Source: Gammaproteobacteria bacterium (GTDB taxonomy: Bacteria; Pseudomonadota; Gammaproteobacteria; Pseudomonadales; Pseudomonadaceae). From it: 64,000 nt of DNA. The notes under the pieces are model-generated. The model was given only the letters and a program-made list of their open reading frames with translations. It did not search any database and had not been told where the DNA came from. Location of the stretch: contig CAJCIO010000097.1 in assembly GCA_903970465.1 (NCBI GenBank), positions 26,687 to 90,686 of the forward strand, read 5' to 3'. Numbering within the stretch: the first letter of the stretch is position 1; each line of letters begins with the position of its first letter. The translations under genes and the position numbers were made by a program. Below are positions 54,171-62,299 of the stretch, in pieces.

Positions 54171-55253
54171 ATGCAACGTTTCGCCTTGAACAAACCCCGC
54201 TTGATGGCGCTCCTCGCCGCCGGCCTCAGCGCCGTGCTCAGCTTCTCTTCCCAAGCCGCCCCCAAAGACCACTTCAACGTGTGCTGGACCATCTATGCCG
54301 GCTGGATGCCCTGGGAGTACGCAGGTACCCAAGGCATCGTCGACAAGTGGGCGAAAAAATACGGCATCGACATCAAGGTCACCCAGATCAACGACTACGT
54401 CGAGTCGATCAACCAGTACACCGCCGGCCAGTTCGATGGCTGCACGATGACCAACATGGACGCCCTGACCATCCCCGCCGCCGGTGGCGTCGACAGCACC
54501 GCGCTGGTGGTCAGTGACTTTTCCAACGGCAACGACGGCATCGTCATCAAGGGCGCCGGCAAGACCGTCAAGGACCTCAAGGGCATGAACGTCAACCTGG
54601 TCGAGCTCTCGGTCTCCCACTACCTGCTGGCCCGAGCGCTGGACAGCGTCGACCTGCGTGAAAAAGACCTCAAAGTGGTGAACACCTCCGACGCCGACAT
54701 CAGCGCCGCCTTCAACACCGATCAGTTCCAGGCCGTCACCACCTGGAACCCGATGCTCGCCGACATCAAGGCCAAGCCGGGCGTGACCGAAGTGTTCGAC
54801 TCGAGCAAGATCCCCGGCGAAATCATGGACATGATGGTGGTCAACACCCAGACCCTCAAGGACAACCCCGCGCTGGGCAAGGCACTGACCGGCGCCTGGT
54901 TCGAGGTCATGGCGTTGATGAACAGCAAATCCGCTGCTGGTGAAGCCGCCCTGGAACACATGGCCAAAGCCTCAAGTACCGACCTGGCGGGCTTCAAGGC
55001 GCAGTTGGCCACCACCGCACTGTTCTACACCCCACAGCAGACGCTGGACTTTGCCAACAGTGCCGAGCTGCCGAAGACCATGGACAAGGTTGCCGGTTTC
55101 TCATTCGATCACGGCCTGCTCGGCGAAGGCGCCAAGGACAGCAGCGCGGTAGGCATGAGCTTCGCCCATGGCGTAACCCGCGGCGACAAGGCCAACCTCA
55201 AGCTGCACTTCGACCCGACCTACGTGCAAATGGCCGCCGACGGCAAGCTGTAA
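54171..55253 (+). CDS. Guanidine ABC transporter substrate-binding protein
   Basis: This is the periplasmic binding protein for the guanidine importer, formerly annotated as a taurine/nitrate- or urea-carboxylase-related protein. The 360-residue precursor has a Sec signal peptide (to about residue 29, SSQA) and a NitT/TauA-type fold. Landmarks are WTIYAGWMPWEYAG near residue 39, FDGCTMTNMDAL near 84, and DISAAFNTDQFQAVTTWNP near 180. The aromatic and acidic N-terminal segment is suited to a planar cation. The ATG at 54171 follows GGAGAA. It is the first gene under the guanidine-I riboswitch, which is the main basis for the substrate. Confidence 0.88.
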   Translation: MQRFALNKPRLMALLAAGLSAVLSFSSQAAPKDHFNVCWTIYAGWMPWEYAGTQGIVDKWAKKYGIDIKVTQINDYVESINQYTAGQFDGCTMTNMDALTIPAAGGVDSTALVVSDFSNGNDGIVIKGAGKTVKDLKGMNVNLVELSVSHYLLARALDSVDLREKDLKVVNTSDADISAAFNTDQFQAVTTWNPMLADIKAKPGVTEVFDSSKIPGEIMDMMVVNTQTLKDNPALGKALTGAWFEVMALMNSKSAAGEAALEHMAKASSTDLAGFKAQLATTALFYTPQQTLDFANSAELPKTMDKVAGFSFDHGLLGEGAKDSSAVGMSFAHGVTRGDKANLKLHFDPTYVQMAADGKL

Positions 55254-55269
55254 CCCTGGAGGACGCGCC

Positions 55270-56085
55270 ATGCGCTTGATCAATCGTCATCCTGATCGCC
55301 CCAGTCGGCTGTTGCTGGTGATCCTGCCGTTCGCCCTGTTGCTGTGCGCGTATTTTTTCGGCTCGGCACAGCGGCTGACGGACAACCCCAATGACAAACT
55401 GCTGCCCAGCGCCGTACAGATGAGCGATGCGGTGAAACGCATGGCCTTTACCGAGGACAAGCGCAGCGGCGGCTACCTGCTCTGGCAGGACACTGCCTCA
55501 AGCCTGCAGCGCCTGGCCATCGGCCTGGGCGTCAGCGCCGTGGTCGGACTGTGCCTAGGCATCGCCGCCGGTACCTTGCCGCTGTTCGGCGCACCGTTGT
55601 CACCCTTGCTGGTGGTGCTGTCGATGGTGCCGCCGCTGGCGATCCTGCCCATCCTGTTCATCGTTTTCGGCCTGGGCGAGCTGTCCAAGGTGATGCTGAT
55701 CGTCATCGGCATCACGCCCATCCTCGCCCGTGATCTGGAACAGCGCGCTCGGGAAATCCCAGTCGAGCTGTTGATCAAGGCGCAGACGTTGGGCGCTTCG
55801 ACCTGGACGCTGATCCTGCGCGTGGTGCTCCCACAACTGCTGCCGCGCTTGTTGATCTCGCTGCGGCTGGTGCTGGGTTCGGCGTGGTTGTTTTTGATCG
55901 CGGCCGAAGCCATCGCCTCCGAAGACGGCTTGGGCTATCGCATATTTCTGGTGCGCCGCTACCTGGCCATGGATGTGATCCTGCCCTACGTGGTGTGGAT
56001 CACCTTGCTGGCGTGGCTGATGGATCTGGGCCTCAAGCACCTCACCCGCCGGGCCTTCCCCTGGTATGAAGGAGCCCGCGCATGA
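55270..56085 (+). CDS. Guanidine ABC transporter permease
   Basis: This is the TauC/SsuC-like inner-membrane permease of the same importer. The 271-residue protein has an N-terminal membrane segment (LLVILPFALLLCAYFFG), and then a BPD-type permease domain with about five more segments. The EAA-like coupling loop AQTLGASTWTLILRVVLPQ (near residue 177) contacts the ATPase. It starts 16 bases after the binding protein gene and overlaps the ATPase gene by four bases (ATGA). Confidence 0.9.
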   Translation: MRLINRHPDRPSRLLLVILPFALLLCAYFFGSAQRLTDNPNDKLLPSAVQMSDAVKRMAFTEDKRSGGYLLWQDTASSLQRLAIGLGVSAVVGLCLGIAAGTLPLFGAPLSPLLVVLSMVPPLAILPILFIVFGLGELSKVMLIVIGITPILARDLEQRAREIPVELLIKAQTLGASTWTLILRVVLPQLLPRLLISLRLVLGSAWLFLIAAEAIASEDGLGYRIFLVRRYLAMDVILPYVVWITLLAWLMDLGLKHLTRRAFPWYEGARA

Positions 56086-56870
56086 GCTTCATCCAGGTAC
56101 GCAATGTGTGGCAGCAATACGGCGATCACGTGGTGCTCGAAGGCTTGAACCTGAGCATCGCCGAAGGTGAATTCTGCACCCTGGTGGGCACGTCCGGCTG
56201 CGGCAAATCCACCTTCCTGCGCCTGCTGCTGGGCCAGGAACGAACCAGCCGCGGCGAAATTCTGCTCGATGGCCAGCCACTGGCCGGAGAACCGGATGCC
56301 AGCCGTGGCGTGGTGTTCCAGCGCTATTCGGTGTTCCCGCATTTGACGGTGCTGGACAACGTCGCCCTCGGCCTGGAACTGCCCCACGCACCGCTGCTGG
56401 GGCGCTTGTTCGGCCAACGCAAACGCCAGGCGCGGGAACAGGCCGAGGCCCTGCTGACCAAGGTCGGCCTCGGCCACGCCTTGGGCAAGTATCCAGCGCA
56501 ACTGTCGGGCGGCATGCAGCAACGCCTGGCCATCGCCCAGGCGTTGATCATGCAACCCCGCGTGCTGTTGCTCGATGAACCCTTTGGCGCCCTCGACCCC
56601 GGCATTCGCAAGGACATGCATGCGCTGTTGCTGGAGCTGTGGCGCGAAACCCGACTGACCGTGTTCATGGTCACCCACGACCTCAGCGAAGGGTTCAGCC
56701 TCGGCACCCGCCTGATGGTATTCGACAAGGTCCGCGTCGACCCGCACGCCCCTATGGCCTATGGCGCGCGCATCACTTACGACTTGCCCTTGAACTCCGA
56801 CCGGCGTGCCACGCGCACTGCCGAAGATGCCTTGCCAGCCGCGCTGCTGGGCAATCTGCAACCGACTTGA
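56082..56870 (+). CDS. Guanidine ABC transporter ATP-binding protein
   Basis: This is the ATPase subunit of the importer. The 262-residue protein shows Walker A VGTSGCGKSTFLRLL (about residues 36-50), the ABC signature LSGGMQQRLAIAQAL (about 140), Walker B VLLLDEPFGALDP (about 160) and the switch His in FMVTHDLSEG (about 195). It overlaps the permease gene by four bases and is followed after 11 bases by the first DUF1989 gene. Confidence 0.92.
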   Translation: MSFIQVRNVWQQYGDHVVLEGLNLSIAEGEFCTLVGTSGCGKSTFLRLLLGQERTSRGEILLDGQPLAGEPDASRGVVFQRYSVFPHLTVLDNVALGLELPHAPLLGRLFGQRKRQAREQAEALLTKVGLGHALGKYPAQLSGGMQQRLAIAQALIMQPRVLLLDEPFGALDPGIRKDMHALLLELWRETRLTVFMVTHDLSEGFSLGTRLMVFDKVRVDPHAPMAYGARITYDLPLNSDRRATRTAEDALPAALLGNLQPT

Positions 56871-56881
56871 GGAACCGTCCC

Positions 56882-57601
56882 ATGACTACTCTCCACTACC
56901 CCGTTTTCGCTGAGGAAGCCCTGCCCGGCGGCGCTCATCGCTCCTTTGTGCTCAAGCGCGGCCAACTGCTGCGCCTCACCGACCTGGAAGGCGGTGCCAA
57001 CGTCAGCCTGATGCTGCTCAACGCCCGAGAAAAAACCGAACGCCTGAACCTGCCCGACAGCCTCAAGTGCCAGCACACTGCCAAGCTCACCCAAGGCCAC
57101 TGCCTGTACTCAGACATGGGCAACGTGCTGGCTGCCATCACTGCCGACACCTGCGGCTGGAGCGATAGCCTGGGTGGCATCCTCAGCGCCAGCGAAGCGT
57201 TGGAAAAATACGGCCAGGGCCGCTATCAGGAACTGCGCAACGGCTACCACCGCAATGGCGTCGACAACCTGCTGATCGAGCTGGGCAAATGGGGCCTGGG
57301 CCTGGCCGACTTGCTGATGACCCTCAATCTGTTCAGCCGCGTCGATGTCGACCGCGACGCCCAACTGCACTTCGTGCAGGGCAATTCCAAGGCCGGTGAC
57401 TACATCGAGCTGTACGCGCCGATGGACACCCTGGTGCTGCTGACCGCGCTGCAACACCCCATGGACCCGAACCCGGTCTACGCCCCAAAGCCGCTGACCC
57501 TGACCTGGATGAACGCCGATGCCAGCGTCGCCGAGGGCTGCCGTACCTCGCGTCCCGAGAACGAGCGCGGCTTCATCAACACCGACCGGCTGTTTGCCTG
57601 A
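56882..57601 (+). CDS. Carboxyguanidine deiminase subunit (DUF1989, 'urea carboxylase-associated protein 1')
   Basis: This is one of two DUF1989 proteins that together hydrolyse carboxyguanidine to allophanate and ammonia (the CgdA/CgdB pair). The 239-residue protein has LTDLEGGANVSLMLLN near residue 32 and the conserved ITADTCGWSDSLGG near 85, whose Cys/Asp pattern is shared with its partner. It also has GDYIELYAPMDTLVLLTALQHP near 175, matching the DUF1989 core. I chose the ATG at 56882; a longer frame begins inside the ATPase gene and is not supported. The reading of which subunit is A or B is left open. Confidence 0.9.
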   Translation: MTTLHYPVFAEEALPGGAHRSFVLKRGQLLRLTDLEGGANVSLMLLNAREKTERLNLPDSLKCQHTAKLTQGHCLYSDMGNVLAAITADTCGWSDSLGGILSASEALEKYGQGRYQELRNGYHRNGVDNLLIELGKWGLGLADLLMTLNLFSRVDVDRDAQLHFVQGNSKAGDYIELYAPMDTLVLLTALQHPMDPNPVYAPKPLTLTWMNADASVAEGCRTSRPENERGFINTDRLFA

Positions 57602-57622
57602 ACCGAGCTGAGGAATCCGACC

Positions 57623-58252
57623 ATGACACTTTCGACCCTGCACCCGGAAACCGCCGTTGCCCGCTACATCATCGGCGCCGGCGAGCCCTTCATGACAGAG
57701 ATAAAGGCCGGGCAGACCCTGCGCCTGCTCGACCTCGAAGGCAACCAGGCGGTGGACACGCTGTTCTATAGCGCCGCCGACCCCAGCGAGCGCTACGACG
57801 TGCAACGCACCTTGCGCCGCCAGGGCCGGGTGTACCTGAGCACCGGCAGCGTGCTGTATTCCAACCTCGGCCGGCCTCTGCTGACCATCGTCGATGACAC
57901 CTGCGGGCGCCACGACACCCTTGGCGGCGCCTGTTCGCAAGAGAGCAACACGGTGCGTTACGCCTTGGACAAACGTCACATGCACAGCTGCCGCGACAAT
58001 TTCCTGCACGCCTGCCAGCACGATGGTCGGCTAGGCAAGCAAGACATCAGCCCCAACATCAACTTCTTCATGAACGTGCCGGTGACCGCCGAGGGTGGCC
58101 TGACGTTCGAGGACGGCATCTCCGCGCCGGGCAAATACGTGGAGCTGCGCGCCGAGATGGACGTGATCGTGCTGATCTCCAACTGCCCGCAATTGAACAA
58201 CCCGTGCAATGGCTACAACCCTACGCCGGCTGAAGTACTGATCTGGGATTGA
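57623..58252 (+). CDS. Carboxyguanidine deiminase subunit (DUF1989, 'urea carboxylase-associated protein 2')
   Basis: This is the partner DUF1989 subunit. The 209-residue protein has [17 protein letters not shown] near residue 35, [20 protein letters not shown] near 92 (shown in full, with Cys, His and Asp as probable metal or active-site residues), [11 protein letters not shown] near 119, and [13 protein letters not shown] near 137. It ends LIWD. It is paralogous to the gene upstream, as the matching DTCG..D.LGG motifs show. It follows after 21 bases with an AGGAA site. Confidence 0.9.
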   Translation: MTLSTLHPETAVARYIIGAGEPFMTEIKAGQTLRLLDLEGNQAVDTLFYSAADPSERYDVQRTLRRQGRVYLSTGSVLYSNLGRPLLTIVDDTCGRHDTLGGACSQESNTVRYALDKRHMHSCRDNFLHACQHDGRLGKQDISPNINFFMNVPVTAEGGLTFEDGISAPGKYVELRAEMDVIVLISNCPQLNNPCNGYNPTPAEVLIWD

Positions 58253-58260
58253 GGTGATCT

Positions 58261-58312
58261 TGCGGGCCCCTTCGCGAGCAACTGTGGGAGCAAGGCTTGC
58301 CCGCGAAGAGGC
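58261..58312. repeat. REP doublet (family 1) between deiminase and carboxylase genes
   Basis: CCCCTTCGCGAGCAACTGTG and GGGAGCAAGGCTTGCCCGCG form a truncated inverted REP pair in a 184-base intergenic space of an otherwise compact operon. It creates an artefactual 61-codon N-terminal extension of the next reading frame. Confidence 0.85.
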
Positions 58313-58436
58313 CAGTGCGAGCGCCGCAAAATGTAATGGATGCACACCCCAAGGACGACCCTGGGGCCTATCGAAAAACAGCGGGACGGCCCGCTTCCCA
58401 CTTGAGGCCCGCATCGAGGTCTCCAGGGGTCATGCC

Positions 58437-61400
58437 ATGTTCGACACACTGCTGATTGCCAACCGCGGCGCCATTGCCTGCCGTATTTTGCGCACCCTGC
58501 GCGACCTCAAGGTCCGTGGTGTTGCCGTCTATTCCGAGGCTGACCTGGCCAGCCGCCATTTGCTCGAAGCCGACGAGTCCTACAGCCTCGGCGAAGGCGC
58601 GGCGGCCAATACCTACCTGTGCGTCGACAAGATCCTTGCCGCCGCCAAGGCCAGCGGTGCGCAAGCCATCCACCCCGGCTACGGATTCCTGTCCGAAAAC
58701 GCCGCCTTCGCCGAAGCCTGCGAAGCGGCGGGCATCGCCTTCGTCGGCCCGACGCCCGAGCAGCTGCGCCTGTTCGGCCTCAAACACACCGCCCGCGCCT
58801 TGGCCCGTGAGCACGGCGTGCCGCTGCTCGAAGGCACCGACCTGCTCGACAGCCTCGACGACGCCCTGCTCGCCGCCACCCACGTCGGCTACCCGATCAT
58901 GCTCAAGAGCACCGCCGGTGGTGGTGGCATCGGTATGCGCGTGTGCCGCTCGGCCGCCGAGCTGAGCGACGCCTTCGAGACCGTCAAGCGCCTGGGTCAG
59001 AACAACTTCAGCGACGCCGGGGTGTTCATCGAAAAATACATCCAGCGCGCCCGCCACCTGGAAGTCCAGGTGTTCGGCGACGGCGCAGGCGAGGTACTGG
59101 CCCTGGGCGTTCGGGATTGTTCGGTGCAAAGGCGCAACCAGAAGGTGCTGGAAGAAACCCCCGCACCCAACCTGCCGGACGGCATGGCCGAAGCGCTGTG
59201 CAACGCCGCAGTGCAACTGGCCAAGGCGGTCAATTACCGCAGCGCTGGCACCGTCGAATTTGTTTTCGACAGTGACGATCAGCGGTTCTACTTTCTGGAA
59301 GTGAACACCCGCCTGCAGGTCGAGCACGGTGTCACCGAGCAAGTCTGGGGTGTCGATCTGGTGCGCTGGATGGTGCAACTGGCCGCCGGTGATCTGCCGC
59401 CACTCAGCGAGCTGAGCGCAGCGTTGCTGCCCAGCGGTCATGCGATCCAGGCACGGTTGTATGCCGAAGACCCGATCAAGGATTTCCAGCCAAGCCCAGG
59501 CTTGCTGACGCAGGTCGATTTCCCCGCTGCCGAGGGTCGACACTTGCGCATCGACACCTGGGTCGAGGCTGGTTGCGAGATCCCGCCGTACTTCGATCCG
59601 ATGATCGCCAAGCTGATCGCCTGGGCACCGAACCGTGAACAAGCCCGCCTGCAACTGCATCAGGCACTGGGCGACAGCCACCTGTATGGCGTCGAGAGCA
59701 ACCGCGATTACCTGCGTCAGATTTTGCTGGATACACCCTTCGCCAGCGGCCAGCCATGGACTCGCTGCCTGGAGCAGTTGGTGTACCGCGCCGACACGTT
59801 CGAGGTGATCAGCGGTGGCACCCAGACCACCGTACAGGACTTCCCTGGCCGCCTCGGCTACTGGGCCGTTGGGGTGCCACCCTCAGGGCCGATGGACAGC
59901 CGCGCCCTGCGTTTGGGCAACCAGTTGCTGGGCAACAGCGCCGATTGCGCGGGCCTGGAAATCACCATGAACGGCCCGTTGCTGCGCTTCAACGGCGCGG
60001 CGGTGGTGGCGGTGACCGGTAGCGATATCGCCTTGACGCTGGACGGCGTGGTGCAACCCCTCAACACCGCGCTGTCGATTCCGGCGGGCGCTACCCTGAG
60101 CCTCGGCGCGGTACGCGGGCATGGCGCGCGGGCCTACCTGTGCGTGCGTGGCGGTATTCAGGTGCCCGATTATCTGGGCAGCAAGAGCACCTTCACCCTT
60201 GGCCAGTTCGGCGGCCATGGCGGTCGCGCATTGCGCGCTGGTGATGTCCTGCATCTGGCAGCACTTTCAGATCAGTCAGCCGGCGCGACCGTACCGGCCC
60301 AGGCACTCGCACCCTTGGGCGAACTGCGCACCATTCGGGTGATCTACGGCCCCCATGGCGCGCCGGAATACTTCACGGCAGGCTATATCGAACAGTTCTT
60401 CGCGACAGCTTGGGAGGTGCACTTCAATTCCAGCCGTACCGGTGTGCGCTTGATCGGGCCCAAGCCTGAGTGGGCCCGTAGCGATGGCGGTGAGGCGGGG
60501 CTGCACCCGTCGAACATCCATGACAACCCCTATGCCATAGGCGCGGTGGACTTTACCGGCGACATGCCGGTGATCCTCGGCCCGGACGGGCCAAGCCTGG
60601 GCGGCTTCGTGTGCCCGGTGACGGTGATCGAGGCGGATTTGTGGCAGTTGGGGCAGTTGAAGGCGGGGGACAAGATCGAGTTCGTGCCGGTGGATGTGGC
60701 GACCGCGCGAGCACTCAATGCTGAGCTGACGGCCAGGTTGACGCTAAACGCTTCGCGGGCAGGCCTTGCTCCCACGGGGATAACCGCTGACCACGCAGAT
60801 CCCCTGTGGGAGCAAGGCCTGCCCGCGAAGGGGCCCACAGCCAAACCCCATACCCTGATCTCCCCCATCGTGCTCGACCTCGGCGCCAACGACACCCGCT
60901 TGGTCGCGCGCTTGGCCGGTGATACCCACCTGCTGCTGGAAATCGGCGCCGCCGAACTCGACCTGGTGCTGCGTTTCCGCGGCCACGCCCTGATGCAAGC
61001 ACTGGAGGCAAAGGCCCTGGCCGGGGTCATCGACCTCACCCCCGGCATCCGCTCCCTGCAGATCCACTACCAGCCTGAACAGCTGCCGCTGGCCCAACTG
61101 CTGGACCTGATCGCCGGCGAGTGGGATGCCGTCTGCGCCGCCCGCGACCTGCAGGTCCCCTCACGTATCGTCCATCTGCCGCTTTCCTGGGACGACCCCG
61201 CCTGCCAGTTGGCCATCGACAAATACATGACCACCGTGCGCAAGGACGCGCCCTGGTGCCCGAGCAACCTGGAGTTCATCCGCCGCATCAACGACCTGCC
61301 CGACCTCGATCAAGTGCAGCGCACCGTGTTCGACGCCAGCTACCTGGTGATGGGCCTGGGCGACGTCTACCTCGGCGCCCCGGTGGCCACCCCGCTGGAC

Positions 61401-62108
61401 CCGCGCCATCGGCTGGTGACCACCAAGTACAACCCGGCGCGCACTTGGACCGCCGAGAACTCCGTAGGCATAGGCGGCGCCTATTTGTGCGTGTACGGCA
61501 TGGAAGGCCCCGGCGGCTACCAGTTCGTCGGGCGCACGCTGCAGATGTGGAACCGCTACCGCCAGGTCGACGCCTTCGAGGGCAAACCGTGGCTGCTGCG
61601 CTTCTTCGATCAGATCCGCTTTTATCCGGTGAGCGCCGATGAACTGCTGAACATTCGCCGCGACTTCCCGCTTGGCCGCTTCGACCTGAACATCGAACAC
61701 AGCCAGCTCAATCTGGCCGACTACCAGCGCTTTCTCGAACGCCACGCCGAGAGCATCGGCGCTTTCCGCGCGCATCAGCAGCAGGCGTTCAATGCCGAAC
61801 GTGAGCGATGGATCAGCAGTGGTCAGGCCCATTTCGACAGCACTGAAGCGGTGGCGGAAATCACCGAGGAGTCGCCGCTGGAGGCTGGGCAGCTCAGCGT
61901 CGACAGCCCGATCGCCGGCAATCTCTGGCAGGTGCAGGTGGCTATTGGCGAGCGCGTCGAAGCCGGTGCCGCACTGGTGGTGTTGGAGTCGATGAAGATG
62001 GAAATCCCGGTGCTGGCGCCTTGCGCTGGCGTGGTCCGCGACATCCGCGTGCAACCCGGCTCGGCGATTCGTGCAGGGCAGCGGGTGGTGGTGCTGGAAA
62101 CAGACTGA
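58437..62108 (+). CDS. Guanidine carboxylase (biotin-dependent, 'urea carboxylase' family)
   Basis: This enzyme carboxylates guanidine with ATP and bicarbonate to carboxyguanidine; the family was long called urea carboxylase. The 1223-residue protein has a biotin carboxylase/ATP-grasp domain (about 1-445: TLLIANRGAIACRILRTL, KSTAGGGGIGMRV, FLEVNTRLQVEHGVTE). An AHS2/KipA-like carboxyltransferase half follows (about 449-770), then an AHS1/KipI-like half (about 814-1115, LDLGANDTRLVARLAG). A biotinyl domain ends it, with Lys1187 in ESMKMEIPV. I chose the ATG at 58437 (MFDTLLIANRG). Residues about 772-798, between the two carboxyltransferase halves, are encoded by a REP doublet, so the linker is longer than expected. 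Guanidine rather than urea is inferred from the riboswitch and DUF1989 genes. Confidence 0.92.
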   Translation: MFDTLLIANRGAIACRILRTLRDLKVRGVAVYSEADLASRHLLEADESYSLGEGAAANTYLCVDKILAAAKASGAQAIHPGYGFLSENAAFAEACEAAGIAFVGPTPEQLRLFGLKHTARALAREHGVPLLEGTDLLDSLDDALLAATHVGYPIMLKSTAGGGGIGMRVCRSAAELSDAFETVKRLGQNNFSDAGVFIEKYIQRARHLEVQVFGDGAGEVLALGVRDCSVQRRNQKVLEETPAPNLPDGMAEALCNAAVQLAKAVNYRSAGTVEFVFDSDDQRFYFLEVNTRLQVEHGVTEQVWGVDLVRWMVQLAAGDLPPLSELSAALLPSGHAIQARLYAEDPIKDFQPSPGLLTQVDFPAAEGRHLRIDTWVEAGCEIPPYFDPMIAKLIAWAPNREQARLQLHQALGDSHLYGVESNRDYLRQILLDTPFASGQPWTRCLEQLVYRADTFEVISGGTQTTVQDFPGRLGYWAVGVPPSGPMDSRALRLGNQLLGNSADCAGLEITMNGPLLRFNGAAVVAVTGSDIALTLDGVVQPLNTALSIPAGATLSLGAVRGHGARAYLCVRGGIQVPDYLGSKSTFTLGQFGGHGGRALRAGDVLHLAALSDQSAGATVPAQALAPLGELRTIRVIYGPHGAPEYFTAGYIEQFFATAWEVHFNSSRTGVRLIGPKPEWARSDGGEAGLHPSNIHDNPYAIGAVDFTGDMPVILGPDGPSLGGFVCPVTVIEADLWQLGQLKAGDKIEFVPVDVATARALNAELTARLTLNASRAGLAPTGITADHADPLWEQGLPAKGPTAKPHTLISPIVLDLGANDTRLVARLAGDTHLLLEIGAAELDLVLRFRGHALMQALEAKALAGVIDLTPGIRSLQIHYQPEQLPLAQLLDLIAGEWDAVCAARDLQVPSRIVHLPLSWDDPACQLAIDKYMTTVRKDAPWCPSNLEFIRRINDLPDLDQVQRTVFDASYLVMGLGDVYLGAPVATPLDPRHRLVTTKYNPARTWTAENSVGIGGAYLCVYGMEGPGGYQFVGRTLQMWNRYRQVDAFEGKPWLLRFFDQIRFYPVSADELLNIRRDFPLGRFDLNIEHSQLNLADYQRFLERHAESIGAFRAHQQQAFNAERERWISSGQAHFDSTEAVAEITEESPLEAGQLSVDSPIAGNLWQVQVAIGERVEAGAALVVLESMKMEIPVLAPCAGVVRDIRVQPGSAIRAGQRVVVLETD
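60751..60830. repeat. REP doublet (family 1) inside the guanidine carboxylase coding sequence
   Basis: CTTCGCGGGCAGGCCTTGCT plus CCCAC at the left mirrors GTGGGAGCAAGGCCTGCCCG plus CGAAG at the right, separated by about 25 bases. This is a near-perfect BIME, yet it lies within an open frame and reads through without a stop (SRAGLAPTG...LWEQGLPAKG). It falls in the linker between the AHS2 and AHS1 domains. Confidence 0.93.
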
Positions 62109-62113
62109 TCCCT

Positions 62114-62259
62114 GTGCGAGCGGGCTGCGCCCGCGAAGAGGTTAGCGGCACCAACGACACACGGTTGGCTGATCGCTGAATTGCCTGGCCTCTTCGCGGG
62201 CAAGCCTTGCTCCCACAGGCGTACGACTGCGAGAGTAACGCTTGCTCGCGAAGAGGTCC
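62114..62259. repeat. REP cluster (family 1) between carboxylase and allophanate hydrolase genes
   Basis: A partial unit (GTGCGAGCGGGCTGCGCCCG, 62114-62140) is followed by an inverted pair (CTCTTCGCGGGCAAGCCTTG at 62190 and CGCTTGCTCGCGAAGAGG at 62239). They occupy most of the 191-base gap, making this the third REP site within about 4 kb of the operon. Confidence 0.85.
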
Positions 62260-62299
62260 GCAAGATCGCCACCCCAATTTCGTAACAGGAGAATTGTTC

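Noticed and set aside
58254..58436. N-terminal 61-codon extension of guanidine carboxylase
   Set aside because: It translates a REP element. The biotin carboxylase domain begins directly at MFDTLLIANRG (58437).
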